Below the pieces are notes generated by a model. The model saw only the letters and a list, made by a program, of their open reading frames with translations, made no database searches and had not been told where the DNA came from. From the NCBI GenBank assembly GCA_946803715.1, contig CAMPET010000165.1, positions 39,992 through 64,187 on the forward strand: a stretch of DNA of 24,196 bases. Reading direction: 5' to 3'. The translations under genes and the position numbers were made by a program. The DNA is from Beroe ovata. Taxonomy: Eukaryota; Ctenophora; Nuda; Beroida; Beroidae. Of the stretch, positions 1 to 10,600 are shown piece after piece. Every line of letters starts with the position of its first letter. Position 1 is the stretch's first letter.

Positions 1-24
1 ACACACACACACACACACACACAC
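1..24. repeat. (AC)12 microsatellite at window edge
   Basis: Perfect AC dinucleotide run at the left boundary, 6 bp from the donor of U2AF1 exon 4 (31/30). It continues beyond the window. Confidence 0.9.
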
Positions 25-30
25 AAATAC

Positions 31-1674
31 CTGTAACTGGCGATAGCTCGGCGTAGATGGGCTGTCCGTTATACCACCTATTATTGAGACCGTCAACTGC
101 AGCCTGAGCATCTTCTTCCTTCTTAAACATTATGTAAATGTTACCTGTCACGATTAACTGAAATTAGGCTGAAAATGCACAAGTGTTAATCATCATAGAA
201 CTGAATCTGAAATGATAATTAGGGGATACGGGGTCAGGTAGGAAGCCTATAATAGCGAGCATATGAATAGCCCGGAGAATATATACTCATAACACTAAGT
301 GTTAAATAAAGTAATCTCACTCACTCACTCAAGACAGTGAAAAAGTGAGACTTCCCGCCTGCTTGGTTTAAATTTAACGCGGGGTTTTTAAACACAGCTC
401 ACACACACACATATACCACTATCAGTACTTGAAACACGACGCCCGTTTTGGGATAAACTTCTTACAGCTGACACGGGAGAAAAGTGGACAACATTTGAAA
501 AAGAGCGGGAACTAGATTCTGCTAGATACTCGCTTGTTAACATAGCCACAAGTTAACATACCCACAACAAGTTAACATACCCACAAGTTAAATTACCCAC
601 AAGTTAACATACCCACAAGTTAACATAGCCACAAGTTAACATAGCCACAGTTAACATNTTCTTACAGCTGACACGGGAGAAAAGTGGACAAGATTTGAAA
701 AAGAGCGGGAACTAGATTCTGCTAGATACCCGCTTGTTAACATAGCTACAAGTTAACATACACACAAGTTAACGTAGCCAAAAGTTAACATAACCACAAG
801 TTAACATACCCACAAGTTAACATACCCACAAGTTATCATACCCACAAGTTAACATACCCACAAGTTAACATACCCACAAGGTGATCTCCCAAATTCTCAC
901 AAATGTTCAGCTCCTCAATGGGACCGTACTTGTCCACCATCTCACAGTAAATATCCTCGAAAAAATCGTCGAAATGTTTCTGTAACAACTCTTCCGACAT
1001 TCCACCTAGACGCTGAAATAGAGTGTGTTGTGTAAAGTGCTGTCAGCTATCAGTTAGTGGTGTCAGCTGCCAGTTAGTGGTGTCAGCTGCCAGTTAGTGG
1101 TGTCAGCTATTAGTAAGTGGTATCAACTATCAGCTATCAGGAGAACAGTTGAAACCCAGTATCAGACTGTCAATACACAATGTATAATATACTAACGTAA
1201 TATAGCTGCTTCAACACTGTACTATACACTGAACTATACACTGAACTATACATTGTACCATACACTTAACTAAAATACACTGAACTATACACTGTACACT
1301 CTGTAATAAACATTACACACTCTACACGTGCTATGCACAATACACACTGTACACACCCACACTATACACACTGTACACACACATGTACCTGCATGTCGTT
1401 ACCGAGGCTCATGTTAACTGGACTCTGGTACATGTGGTTGAGTAACACTGTCTGACTGTACGTCGGTCTGTTGTGCTGTCTCGAGCATCTGCAACAGTGA
1501 GTGAAAGAGTGTGCCTCATAACATGTGACACTCGTGTGACACAATATGACACATGTGTCATCATTTCCTGCCACCATACCTCTCGCCATGAGTACAAGCC
1601 CCGGTTTTGAAGTAGAATGGACAATTTACTCTGTCCTTCTCTGTACCGAATATGGAGGCGAGAAACTCAGCCAT
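31..1674 (-). CDS. U2AF1: U2AF1 (U2AF 35 kDa subunit), 5' four exons, partial
   Basis: Small subunit of the U2 snRNP auxiliary factor; in this family it recognises the 3' splice-site AG and pairs with U2AF65 in the nucleus. Exons read on the minus strand: 1580-1674, 1389-1488, 874-1012 and 31-144, all with GT-AG borders and matching phases, giving about 149 codons. The start [14 protein letters not shown] is the family N-terminus. Next comes CCCH zinc finger 1 ([20 protein letters not shown]), with the serine equivalent to human S34 retained. The UHM-type RRM follows, with [15 protein letters not shown] and [18 protein letters not shown]. The usual RWF motif reads RWY here. The last visible exon ends in phase 1 at PVT, exactly where DFREACC should follow, so zinc finger 2 and the RS/Gly tail lie left of the window. 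Family identity is very secure. Intron 3 carries a minisatellite and an assembly join (658). Confidence 0.95.
459..857. repeat. Near-identical direct copies across the single-n join at 658
   Basis: 459-657 starts ttcttacagctgacacgg and runs through the minisatellite. The base after the n (659) starts the same sequence again with a few substitutions (caacatttg/caagatttg, atactcgc/atacccgc). Copy boundaries fall exactly on the n. The simplest reading is two overlapping contigs or alleles placed end to end. Confidence 0.8.
545..880. repeat. 16-bp minisatellite in U2AF1 intron 3
   Basis: The unit is close to ccacaagttaacatac. It is repeated with small variations (catagcc, catacac, gttatcata) up to the donor of U2AF1 exon 3 at 874-873. 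The array runs into the exon border: the last 'cacaag' is coding. It is interrupted by the join at 658. Confidence 0.85.
1041..1140. repeat. 20-bp tandem repeat in U2AF1 intron 2
   Basis: Four units close to tgtcagctgccagttagtgg occupy 1041-1120, followed by a diverged fifth unit. From 1195 to 1375 the intron continues with loose 'actatacactg' and 'tacacactg' repeats. No coding signal is seen. Confidence 0.85.
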
Positions 1675-2930
1675 TGCTACTGATAACATATTGTTAGTGG
1701 TGTCAAAAACGTATTGTTAGTTCACTGGGGGTCAAGTGGGTGATAAGGAATATAGTGTCACAGTCTAGCAGTGGAAAGTGGTGTCAAGGAGTAAACCCTA
1801 TACGGTGTTAATTTCTTCACTGGTGTCAAGGTGCTCTGCACAGGAATTTGAAACGCAATGACACGAATATTTTACGGACACATATCCGGCATATATCTTC
1901 ATCATATTTTAACACATGTAATGTAGTGATAATATATACGTGATCTGTGTTACATTAACAGCAAAAACTTGGCACAAAAACACCTCACTCACATATTTTA
2001 GCTAAACTGTCACATATTCAGTAGAAAACAGGGAAGTTAGTCTTGGTTAATTATACCAGTCGATTATTAATGAGTTGTCAATAATAATAACAAACCACCG
2101 TCTTGTGAATATAAGCATTCAAAGCTATTAAACCATATTATATAGCCCTTTCCAATATCAAACCTTGTTACAGTATCAGATCCAATTAGCCTTAATTAGC
2201 CCAAGATATCTCATTAGTACCATAATATAAGTAAAACTTATTAAGTATGAGTGTTTGTGTGTGTATATGTGTGTGTGTGTGTATGTGTGTGTGTTATGTG
2301 TTTGTGTATACGTGTGTTTGTGTGTGTGTAGTTGACAGAGCATTGCATAATCTAATATTCTCACTTCTCAAGTAGAAAAAGCGCGGGCTGGCACTTATCC
2401 AAAACTTGTTAGTTCGTTAGTGACCTGTCCTTCTCAATGACACACACACATACTCAGGAAAAATGATAAGTTGTTAAACCTTCATAGAAATTAAAATACC
2501 TCCTTTAATCATGTAAATTGTCTCAAATTAAATACTAAATTATTCCCCATCAACGTAGATAATTAATATCAAAATATGTAAAATTGTCACCAATAGTTTA
2601 TCATTGTTGCAGAAATTCTCGATCATTTTGTATAGCACCAAGGTTTTGAAAACACGCCCAACACGTGAAGCTTGCTCCAATTTCTGAATAAAGGTAAATT
2701 TTGCATGCAGATAACAGATTATAGATTATTGAACACACTAATATTATAGTTTTATCTTTCTTATCGGAAAACTTTTTGTCTCAAAAGAGATGAATAATAT
2801 TTTGAATCTGTCGAATGAATCAATGGTTTATCCGTTTAGAAACCCCTCACTACTCGATCACCTCCTCTTCTCATCTCTCTTCCTCGCCCCGACATATTTT
2901 ACACTAGATACACACTACTTGAGTTACCGC
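1675..2930. other. Intergenic region between U2AF1 (5' end) and RBL (3' end)
   Basis: The U2AF1 promoter should lie here, just right of its ATG at 1674, and the RBL 3' UTR at its right end. I see AT-rich sequence, a GT-rich microsatellite at 2251-2330 and no credible gene. The short open frames in it are low-complexity or lack family features. Confidence 0.6.
2251..2330. repeat. Imperfect (GT)n microsatellite
   Basis: Continuous GT-rich tract with scattered TA, TT and AC interruptions. The minus-strand open frame through it encodes only THTHTYTQ-type low complexity and is not a gene. Confidence 0.9.
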
Positions 2931-5900
2931 TCAGTTGTCATACTTCAGGATGTTAGCCGAGTTCTTCACTTTCTCCGATTTCGCTTGTTCCTCGTTCTTG
3001 AAAAGAGCCATCTTCTTCTGGCTCCGTGTTTGCATCACTCGAACATTCAGTGCGTCCAGATCTTTAGTTGGACTCTCGCCAAACACATACGGCTTGACTG
3101 ACGATGTCTTCTTAGGAGAGACGGTCATGTTGTGAGACTCTATTCGTCGTGGTGAGAAGACATTCCCGGGGGTGAGGGTGAGGATTGTCGGCATTGGTGA
3201 GAGGGGGGCGGACAGGTTCAGTTTGCCGTTCTGACCTTCCGCTGGACGGATAAAGGACGAGATATGTCCTATAAACACGGTGTTGTAGAACTTGATGATG
3301 TCCCCCCTCTCTGACGCAACATCAGGCCCAATGATGCGGCTAGCACAGCTGCACATCAGAGTATCGGGCAGAGAGTGCGTGGTGAGGGGCACATTCCTGT
3401 AAATGTGGTGCTTCTGGTGGACTTGGGGCTGCTGGCGATAACACTCCAATATCTGCCGGAATGTGATGCTCAGGTTCTCCGCTTTGACTATCAGATAAGT
3501 GGATGAGATCATGATATGGTCAATGTGACGATCATGAAACAGATGGAGATGGTGCATCATGGCGTATTCGAATACAGTCCATATCTGATGTAGGACCTTC
3601 TCACTGATCTCATTAAGGTCCAACTTATCCACCAAATTCCGTATGCGGAGTGACACGAGATTGTATATCTTCCTGAAGAACATTTGCAGAGATTTGCGGA
3701 GCTGGGGCCGGGGCGGGGGGCTCATGACACCCATTGTGTCCATGTTGGAGGCCAGGGCAGAGACAGGAGTTTGGGCTCCTTCCCGAGTGTTGCTGCTACT
3801 AGAGGGTGTGTCTGAGGGCGGGGCAAAGGACGGGACGGCCATCTTGAAAACAGGTTGTGCGGCAGGGTGTGCATGTCGCTTGTCGATGTGCTCAAAGGGG
3901 CTGATCCCGCTGTGTGTCAGTGGCGTGAGCCCCCTCTTCCTTTCGTTGTTCAGGCCCGGGAACCGGTGCGGCCCGTCAGTGGGCGGTGGTATTTTCAGAG
4001 TGGGGGTCTGGCTTCCTCCCATGGAGTTGGACGGTTTCACATCAATGTATCGGGGTGGCCGGGGAGGGTTGCAGTCTGCTAGTTGATCGTAGAGAGGGGA
4101 GTCTTTAGCCCAGACCATGGTCTCTAACATGGTCTCTTCTATCGTGTTTAGATGCTTTATTATCGTCCTTGACAGCCCTGCAAATAAGTTATATCATGAC
4201 GAACAGGGACACACAAATTGAGAATAGCTGACTATCCTATAAAACTATGGAATGTGACAAACCGATTTAAACACGCACCTGTATCATGCATGATAATAGT
4301 CTCGATAACTCTGCCCACGAAGAAAGAATGGAGTCCCAGAGCGCTTAGTATCCATGGAAACTTGCGCTCACTTGATCCATACGAATTGAGCACGATTTCG
4401 AGCGACATTGCAAATGTTGCAGAGATGAAATCCTTGTTCGAGACGATGTTTTTGAGGGCGATGTCGGAGCACCGAGATGCCTCGCTCTTGATAATACTCT
4501 CGAATATTCTGTAGAAAAGTCGGACACCGTGATCGAGTCGTTGCTCTGCAAAGTCGATAGCGTTCTCCTCCCCGTTACAGTACGCCGATCGGAACTTGTC
4601 CGACAAATCGTCCTGAATCGTGAAAATGTTGTCACGGATGGACGGCTGCAATTTCTGGAGAATGGCTTCCAAATCCGGGCTGGGTTGTGTTCTGAAACAG
4701 AATGAGTTACAGGGTTTGGCATGGAGATGGTTTTTGCAAATCCCAATTCATATTTGATTCACAGTACCTGTAGTCGTGTATGAGATTGTTCAGTCTGTTC
4801 AGTGTGTCAGCGTGCTCTGAAATCGGAGTCCGCTTCACAAAGTCCTCGTCTGTTTTCATGGGCAGGTAGTTTCTATTGGAGAGGGGGGTCTGGGGGACTG
4901 CCTCCTCCAACTGCTTCATGAGATTCCTCTTAACCTTGCTGCTCAAATCACTTGGGGTACGGGAGATGGAGATTGGTTTGCTGGGCGTCCTGTCTCCTAG
5001 TGGCCGACTAGGCGGCATGGAACCTTCCAGAAAGAGTCTGTTGTCATACTCGCCCTGCTTCAGCACATAGGTGTCATACTCAGTGGTTATGGATTTGGAG
5101 TTGGAGTCGAAGTTGCTACCCTCGAATATCCCTGTATCATTTTCCAGCCCACCCCTCAGTATCCCTTGGATGAAGAACTTCTTGAGTAGGGGCTTGAGAT
5201 GGTAATCCCGTATTCTCTTAGCTTCTGTTGACTCCATCTTTACAAACTCAGAACACAGGCGGTCAATGATGGAATTGTTCTCAGACTGCCTGAAATCGAA
5301 GTGAATATGAGGGCAATGTAGATTTACAAGCAGGGTTTTCTCGCATGTCAGAACGAATCAATCATTACTCACTTGTAAGCGTTCAGTCCATCCTCTGTCA
5401 AAAGTGAAGGTTCTGAGAGATGAACTTCAGAAAAGCAATAATCTGTTACAGCAAGCAGGAGCAAGCTTGAGGATAAAACTTCGTCCAGGGAGTTAGGAAA
5501 CTGTGACTTGACAAAACAGTAAAATGTCCAGATGAACTTGTACAGATCTATACTGGTTAACTCTCTCCTTGCTTTCCGTTTGATACGGAAGTTAACATCT
5601 GGCATTTCCTTGGCAATTGAGTCAAATATTTGCTTGTACTTGTTGAAAATTTGTGAGGTTACAATCCACCTGGAGGAGGAAGAGAGATTAGAATTGCGGG
5701 ATAAAATTTGCTACAACATTAAATAACATGTTGCAACTTCAATTTAGTAAAATAATCCATCTGTCTGAAATATCAATTCAGTCTAGCAAAAATAGACAAT
5801 TATAACAAAGTGTACAAAAACTAGCCACCAACCTCCTCCTAAGTTTGTCCACATGTTTCCCAAATTCCTCTGATCTGTTAGCAGTTATTTGCCATACATC

Positions 5901-6397
5901 TAGGTATTTGTGCACAAAGTCTTCAAAAGATATGCCAATGGTCTGAAAGATCACATAATGAAAGGATGCATTCTTAATAAGGCATAAATGTGCAAAACAG
6001 AAGAGAGATTTGCTACCTTCAGAAGTTGTGTGAAAGAAATATAGTTCCCTCTTTGGGGTTCTCCACCAATAGTCACAAGTTGCTTAGAAAAACATGAATC
6101 ATATAGAGCACATGCAAGCCAGTATATAGCTTTCCCATTGAGATTAATATCTTGTGATGAGCGATACCTGAAATTAGAATATCATTAATGCATAATATTT
6201 GAGATGCATAATACATCTTGCAAAATACCTCTCTAAGGTCAACTTACAAGAACTTAACATGACATCTCTGATTCACATGAAATAGATATTAAACGAAGTA
6301 ACAAGACTCACTTCCTGATAGCATCTTGCTTGGTTGCTTCATCCATTGATAGACTCAAACAAAGGTTGGAGAACTCAGTCTCCCACTCCTCTGCCAT
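2931..6397 (-). CDS. RBL1: Retinoblastoma-like pocket protein (p107/p130 type), complete, 7 exons
   Basis: Nuclear E2F-DP-binding repressor of cell-cycle genes. Minus-strand exons are 6312-6397, 6017-6167, 5833-5942, 5373-5669, 4768-5289, 4279-4691 and 2931-4177. They sum to 2826 nt, exactly 941 codons plus TGA. The N-terminus (MAEEWETEFSNLCLSLSMDEA, then GNYISFTQLLK) matches the RBL cyclin-like N-domain. Pocket A (residues about 370-555) has FAEQRLDHGVRLFYRIFESI and FPWILSALGL. Pocket B (about 690-835) has FFRKIYNLVSLRIRNL, DRHIDHIMI and ILECYRQQPQ. The C-terminal PLSP, SPRRI and GESPTKDLDALN (about residue 893) fit the E2F-binding core. The spacer is only about 125 residues, shorter than in vertebrate p107/p130. 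It has several S/T-P sites (likely CDK targets) and KRGL at 607-610, a possible cyclin-docking RxL motif. RBL type is preferred over RB1 because of the SPTK..LN motif and the N-domain. The symbol stands for a single RBL1/RBL2-like ancestor; which paralogue it equals cannot be told. Confidence 0.93.
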
Positions 6398-7694
6398 TTT
6401 ACGATGCTTTAAGATTTACAACAATCAATTTCATTGAATATCAGTTCAGTAAAATGAAAGGCAATCAAGTAAGAATAACTCGATAAGGAATGGATTCATA
6501 AATAGTGAAATAATATGCAATTTCAAAAATGTACAGTGATCAATTTCATGACCCAAGACCTTAAGCACATAAGGCTACCAAAATAAATTTCCCAAGCAAT
6601 GCATGATGCATTCAATGCTTCAGTACTGGAATTGATCAAGTTAGGGGTTAAGGAGATAACTGAAGTCAAGCATCAAGGTTTCCCTGATGAAAAATATTAG
6701 AGCTTACATAAATTTATGCATATTCAACGGACGTAAATATTAAAACTTCCAACCAATGCAAAAAAAGATGGGTCACAATTGTATAATAACCTACGCCAAC
6801 TTGAATTTGAAAATTAACTGTCATGTTAAATTATAATGAGTGCTAGTGAAGTGTCGGGCGATGCCGGACCGCTGAATGCTGATGCAAGGTCTGAGAATAT
6901 GCGCGCGGAATTGGAACGAAATTCTAGATAGGGTCTATCATCGATCGCGATCGAAATACAAGTGAAGTGCAAAATGTTATCTGTTCTCTTCTTTGCGCCA
7001 TGCTGCATTGCTGCATGCGCCAGCTCCGCCCTTCATCGATGAGAACTGAAAACGCGCGCAAAAAGGATATCTGCACAACATCATGATTTCACCCTACCCT
7101 TGCGGGCGGGATTTTATCCCTGGAAAGGGGCGGATTGAAAATCGCGCGCACCGACGGTAGGGTAAAATCCTACAACATCATGAAGCAAAGCGATAGTGGA
7201 TAATGCGCGCCACCATCAACGACTATAACGCTGCGCAGTACTTTAACGGCGCGGTATCATACATTATAGCTAGAAATTAAGAAAAAGCGCGCGCGATTTC
7301 ATCGAATGATTTCATTGTCAAGTACAAGTGTATAATTTCTTTAAATTACCCTTGCTGGCGGGATTTTAGAGTAATTTGTTGAAAAATGATAGTTCTGTTT
7401 TCACATGTACATTGTACTGGTTGCATAGGAGTGAATTCTTGCTGAGCTAAATCTCTTGCTGAGCTAAATTGATCAAATGTCAAACAAGAATCAGCTTCAT
7501 TTATGGAAGTTGCTTCAATTCCATATTGAGATTTTTACTTTCTCCTTGATATGTTTCTGCTTTCAAGTCTTTCATAGTTCATTGCGTTGACTCCATTTAT
7601 GTGGCTGAACAGATATTTTCTATACTACTGATATTGATTCCATTTATATGGTCTGTCTAAATTTCCACAAGTGTTTAGGTCTTGAGGAAGGTAG
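6398..7694. promoter_or_regulatory. Divergent intergenic region between RBL and the FHAD1-like gene
   Basis: The two genes are transcribed away from each other, so both promoters should lie here. 6840-7310 is rich in CpG and GCGCGC strings compared with the AT-rich surroundings and includes a 14-bp palindrome tcgatcgcgatcga at 6941-6954. I could not assign a perfect E2F site, TATA box or initiator. No coding region is supported; a 60-codon minus-strand frame at 6826-7008 shows no family features. Confidence 0.5.
7075..7183. mobile_element. Small inverted-repeat element flanked by 12-bp direct repeats
   Basis: acaacatcatga occurs at 7075-7086 and again at 7172-7183. The 85 bp between begins tttcaccctacc (7087-7098) and ends with the inverted ggtagggtaaaa (7156-7167) plus 4 nt. 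That is an 11/12 terminal inverted repeat. Perfect flanking repeats plus terminal inverted repeats suggest an inserted MITE-like element. A related core (acccttgc.ggcgggatttta) recurs at 7348-7369. Confidence 0.5.
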
Positions 7695-10600
7695 ATGTTA
7701 AGGCAGCACCCTGAAAATAGTCAGTATTCTCTGTCAATCCCAAAAACTTCAATTGGCAGCAGAGACTGTGATTTTGTAATACAGGTTAGTTGAATCTAAA
7801 ACCAAGAGTATTCAGTCCTCATGGCAGTTCTATCTTTTAATGAAACCCAAATCTGTCAGGGACCTGAAGTAGCCCCTCAGCACCTGATCATTGAAAAGAG
7901 AAATGGAGCTGAATTTATACTCCATGATTTGGGTACCTCAGATGGTACATTTGTAAATCAATGTAGGGTGACGGGTGCCTCAGTGAAACTCAACTGTGGA
8001 GATGTTATTGGATTGGGTCCTAGTATGTCCTTTTCATTCACAATTTATCATTGTGAGAAGCACTTCTTTGAAGTGTATTGACTTTTCTCTTTCAGATAGT
8101 CCCTCATTTACTTTCCTTACCCCTGGCTTGGCTCCACCATCCATTGTGCCTTCAGAGTTGCGCCCTAGTTCTGCACCAATTGGCAAGGTATTTCCCAAGA
8201 GGGTTTTTTTCAATCCTACTAAATTTATCTTGTGTCATCATCTGGTTCGATAACGTAATGTGATACATGAATAAAAATTAGTCTCTTCTCTCTAGTTACA
8301 TTTGAGATCCATGACACTGAAATTTAATACACTCTTTCTATCATAGATGCTCCACATTGCAGAGCATGCACTATGGCAACAACCTTGATTAAATTTAGTG
8401 TTTACCAGGTTGAAAGTAAGGAAATTGTTCCTCCAAGACATCACTCAGCCCTTCTCCTGGGGTGAGTATATTCTCCTGAATCCTTCATATATGCTACCTG
8501 AATTTGATAATTGAGTTGTCAGATGACACAATCCCCAATAGGCGACCAACAATGAAGAGGAACACTCTCAATGATCATGCGACTGATCATGTGACAGACA
8601 GGCAGGATCTGTTGGAATACCTCCAGAAAACGGTCATAGCTCAGGATAAGAAGCTATCCTCACTCGAGGAGAGCCTCAACAACTTTAGATCGGTGGAGAG
8701 ACCAGCTCAAACAATCGCACAACTAGGTTCACAAACACGTGCGGATTACACTTTATTTGGTAATCAAGGGATTCACTATTTTCAACTTGTTCTATTTCCA
8801 ACAGAACGTGAGGTCAAGGCGCTGAAATCGGGAGAATGTTCAGCCCAATTTGAGTCTGAAAAGCAGAGAAGTGAAACGCAAACAGCCAACACTGTGGTAG
8901 CTAGTCTCCAGGTGGAGAAATATAGAACTGAGTTCCGACTTCTGCTCTCACTTATGTTTAGTGTTTTACTCCTTGTTGATACTCACTTGTCTCGCAGACG
9001 GAGCTGTTGGAGAAGACAAGGAAAGAGGAGGATCTAACGCGAGAAGTTGAGAATTTGAAAAGAGAGAAATCCGCGAGTTCGGGAACTGGTGAGCACATTC
9101 CCAACAATCAGCCGAGAGTATCGATATCTGTATTTATGCGACTCATTGTTATTTTCACGCTCTACTGCAGTGGTGACACTACGGCGACAGCTGGCAGAGA
9201 AGGACGCTGAGCTGCGACAAGTGAGGAACGAGTTTAACCAGTTCAAAGTGAAACCTGACGAGCTGAAGGAGCAGAATATCATATTTGCCAAGGAGAACAA
9301 GAACTTGAGAAAGGTAGCCATCACACCTTAATTACTGCTTTGATTCATTATTCATTCAATTCCTTCATCCATTCATAGTCATTATGATGGCGCATAACTT
9401 GTGAAATCCAACATAGATATTACTTGTTATTATGCTTATCATACAGGAATTATTCAATTATTTATCAGCCTTTGATCGTTTTAACTGTGCACACCGCACA
9501 CACACACACTACAGTTTCAATAAACAACAAGTAGCTCTAAGCTCACTTTGAACTCGATAACCTATCACCATGACGTGAGCCATGACTCGATTTCCAATTT
9601 GTGCTCTGTATGTCTTGTCTGCTGCAGCAATCACACTAATACACAAGTCTGGCACGTCTCGATTCATGCGCAAGTGTTTTATTGCAAGTGTGCAGAGCGT
9701 GTGTGTGCTGGAAAAGCTTTGCTTGTCACTTTTTATTACTTTTCTGTGCACAAATCACACTCATCCATGACACACGCGAGCAATGGAAGCTCTACACTGA
9801 CTGGAGTCAATATGTCATAGAGGTTGACAAGTAGTGTCTATTGGAAGACAGGTTTTCAGTACTCAGCATACATAAGTCATATCAACTAGGCGTGGTACTG
9901 CTTGAATTTGAAAGCTGACTAAACAGGCTCCTGACAAAGCGATTTCACTCAGGATTCATCAGGGGTTATTGATATAAACATTGAACATTGAGCGCACAGA
10001 TGAAAGATGCATGACAAGAAGCTTGCTCTGCAACACTTTATTAACATGAAATTTAGCAGTAGCGCCAATAACAACATCATTACTGCGATATAGTAACACA
10101 CGCTCTCTTGCACAGCAAAACAACACATTAGTTTAATCCCGATGTTTTTATAAAAAGTCGCTCTGGTCTGTTAGACGAGTTTATGCCGTTTAACACACTC
10201 TTAAAGCTGTGAAACAGAGTAGCAACAAATAACAATGTAACAGAGAAGCTTGAATTGAACTATAGTCGTCGAACTATAGTCGCACCAATTGAAACAATGT
10301 TGAATGCTAACCCCATGCCGATTATTGATTATCATTTCAGCAATCACGGGACACTAAGAAGCAGTTCCAAGAGCAGGCTGACAAGCTCACACAGCTAGAG
10401 AAGGATTTGGGGGAGCTACAGAATAAACTAGCCCATGAGACCAGGATGCACGTTACTGCACGTGATATGGTGTCAAAACTGCAGAGTGAGGTAGCCGAGA
10501 AGGCAAACTTGGAGAGAATCCTGAAAATAGAGTCCAAAGAGAGCTGCGTCAAGGTGAGCGGGGGAATAGGTGGTGTCAAGCTGGGACTGGGGGAGAGGTG

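Noticed and set aside
1362-1624. Minus-strand frames of 71-75 codons over the zinc-finger exons
   Set aside because: They read through the intron between U2AF1 exons 1 and 2; the spliced U2AF1 model explains the coding parts.
3643-4086. 147-codon plus-strand frame opposite the RBL spacer
   Set aside because: Antisense shadow of the RBL last exon; no domain and no splice or family support.
7051-7310. E2F-type sites in the RBL promoter region
   Set aside because: GCGCGC and gcgggcggga strings resemble E2F sites, but none matches TTTSSCGC exactly on either strand as I read it.
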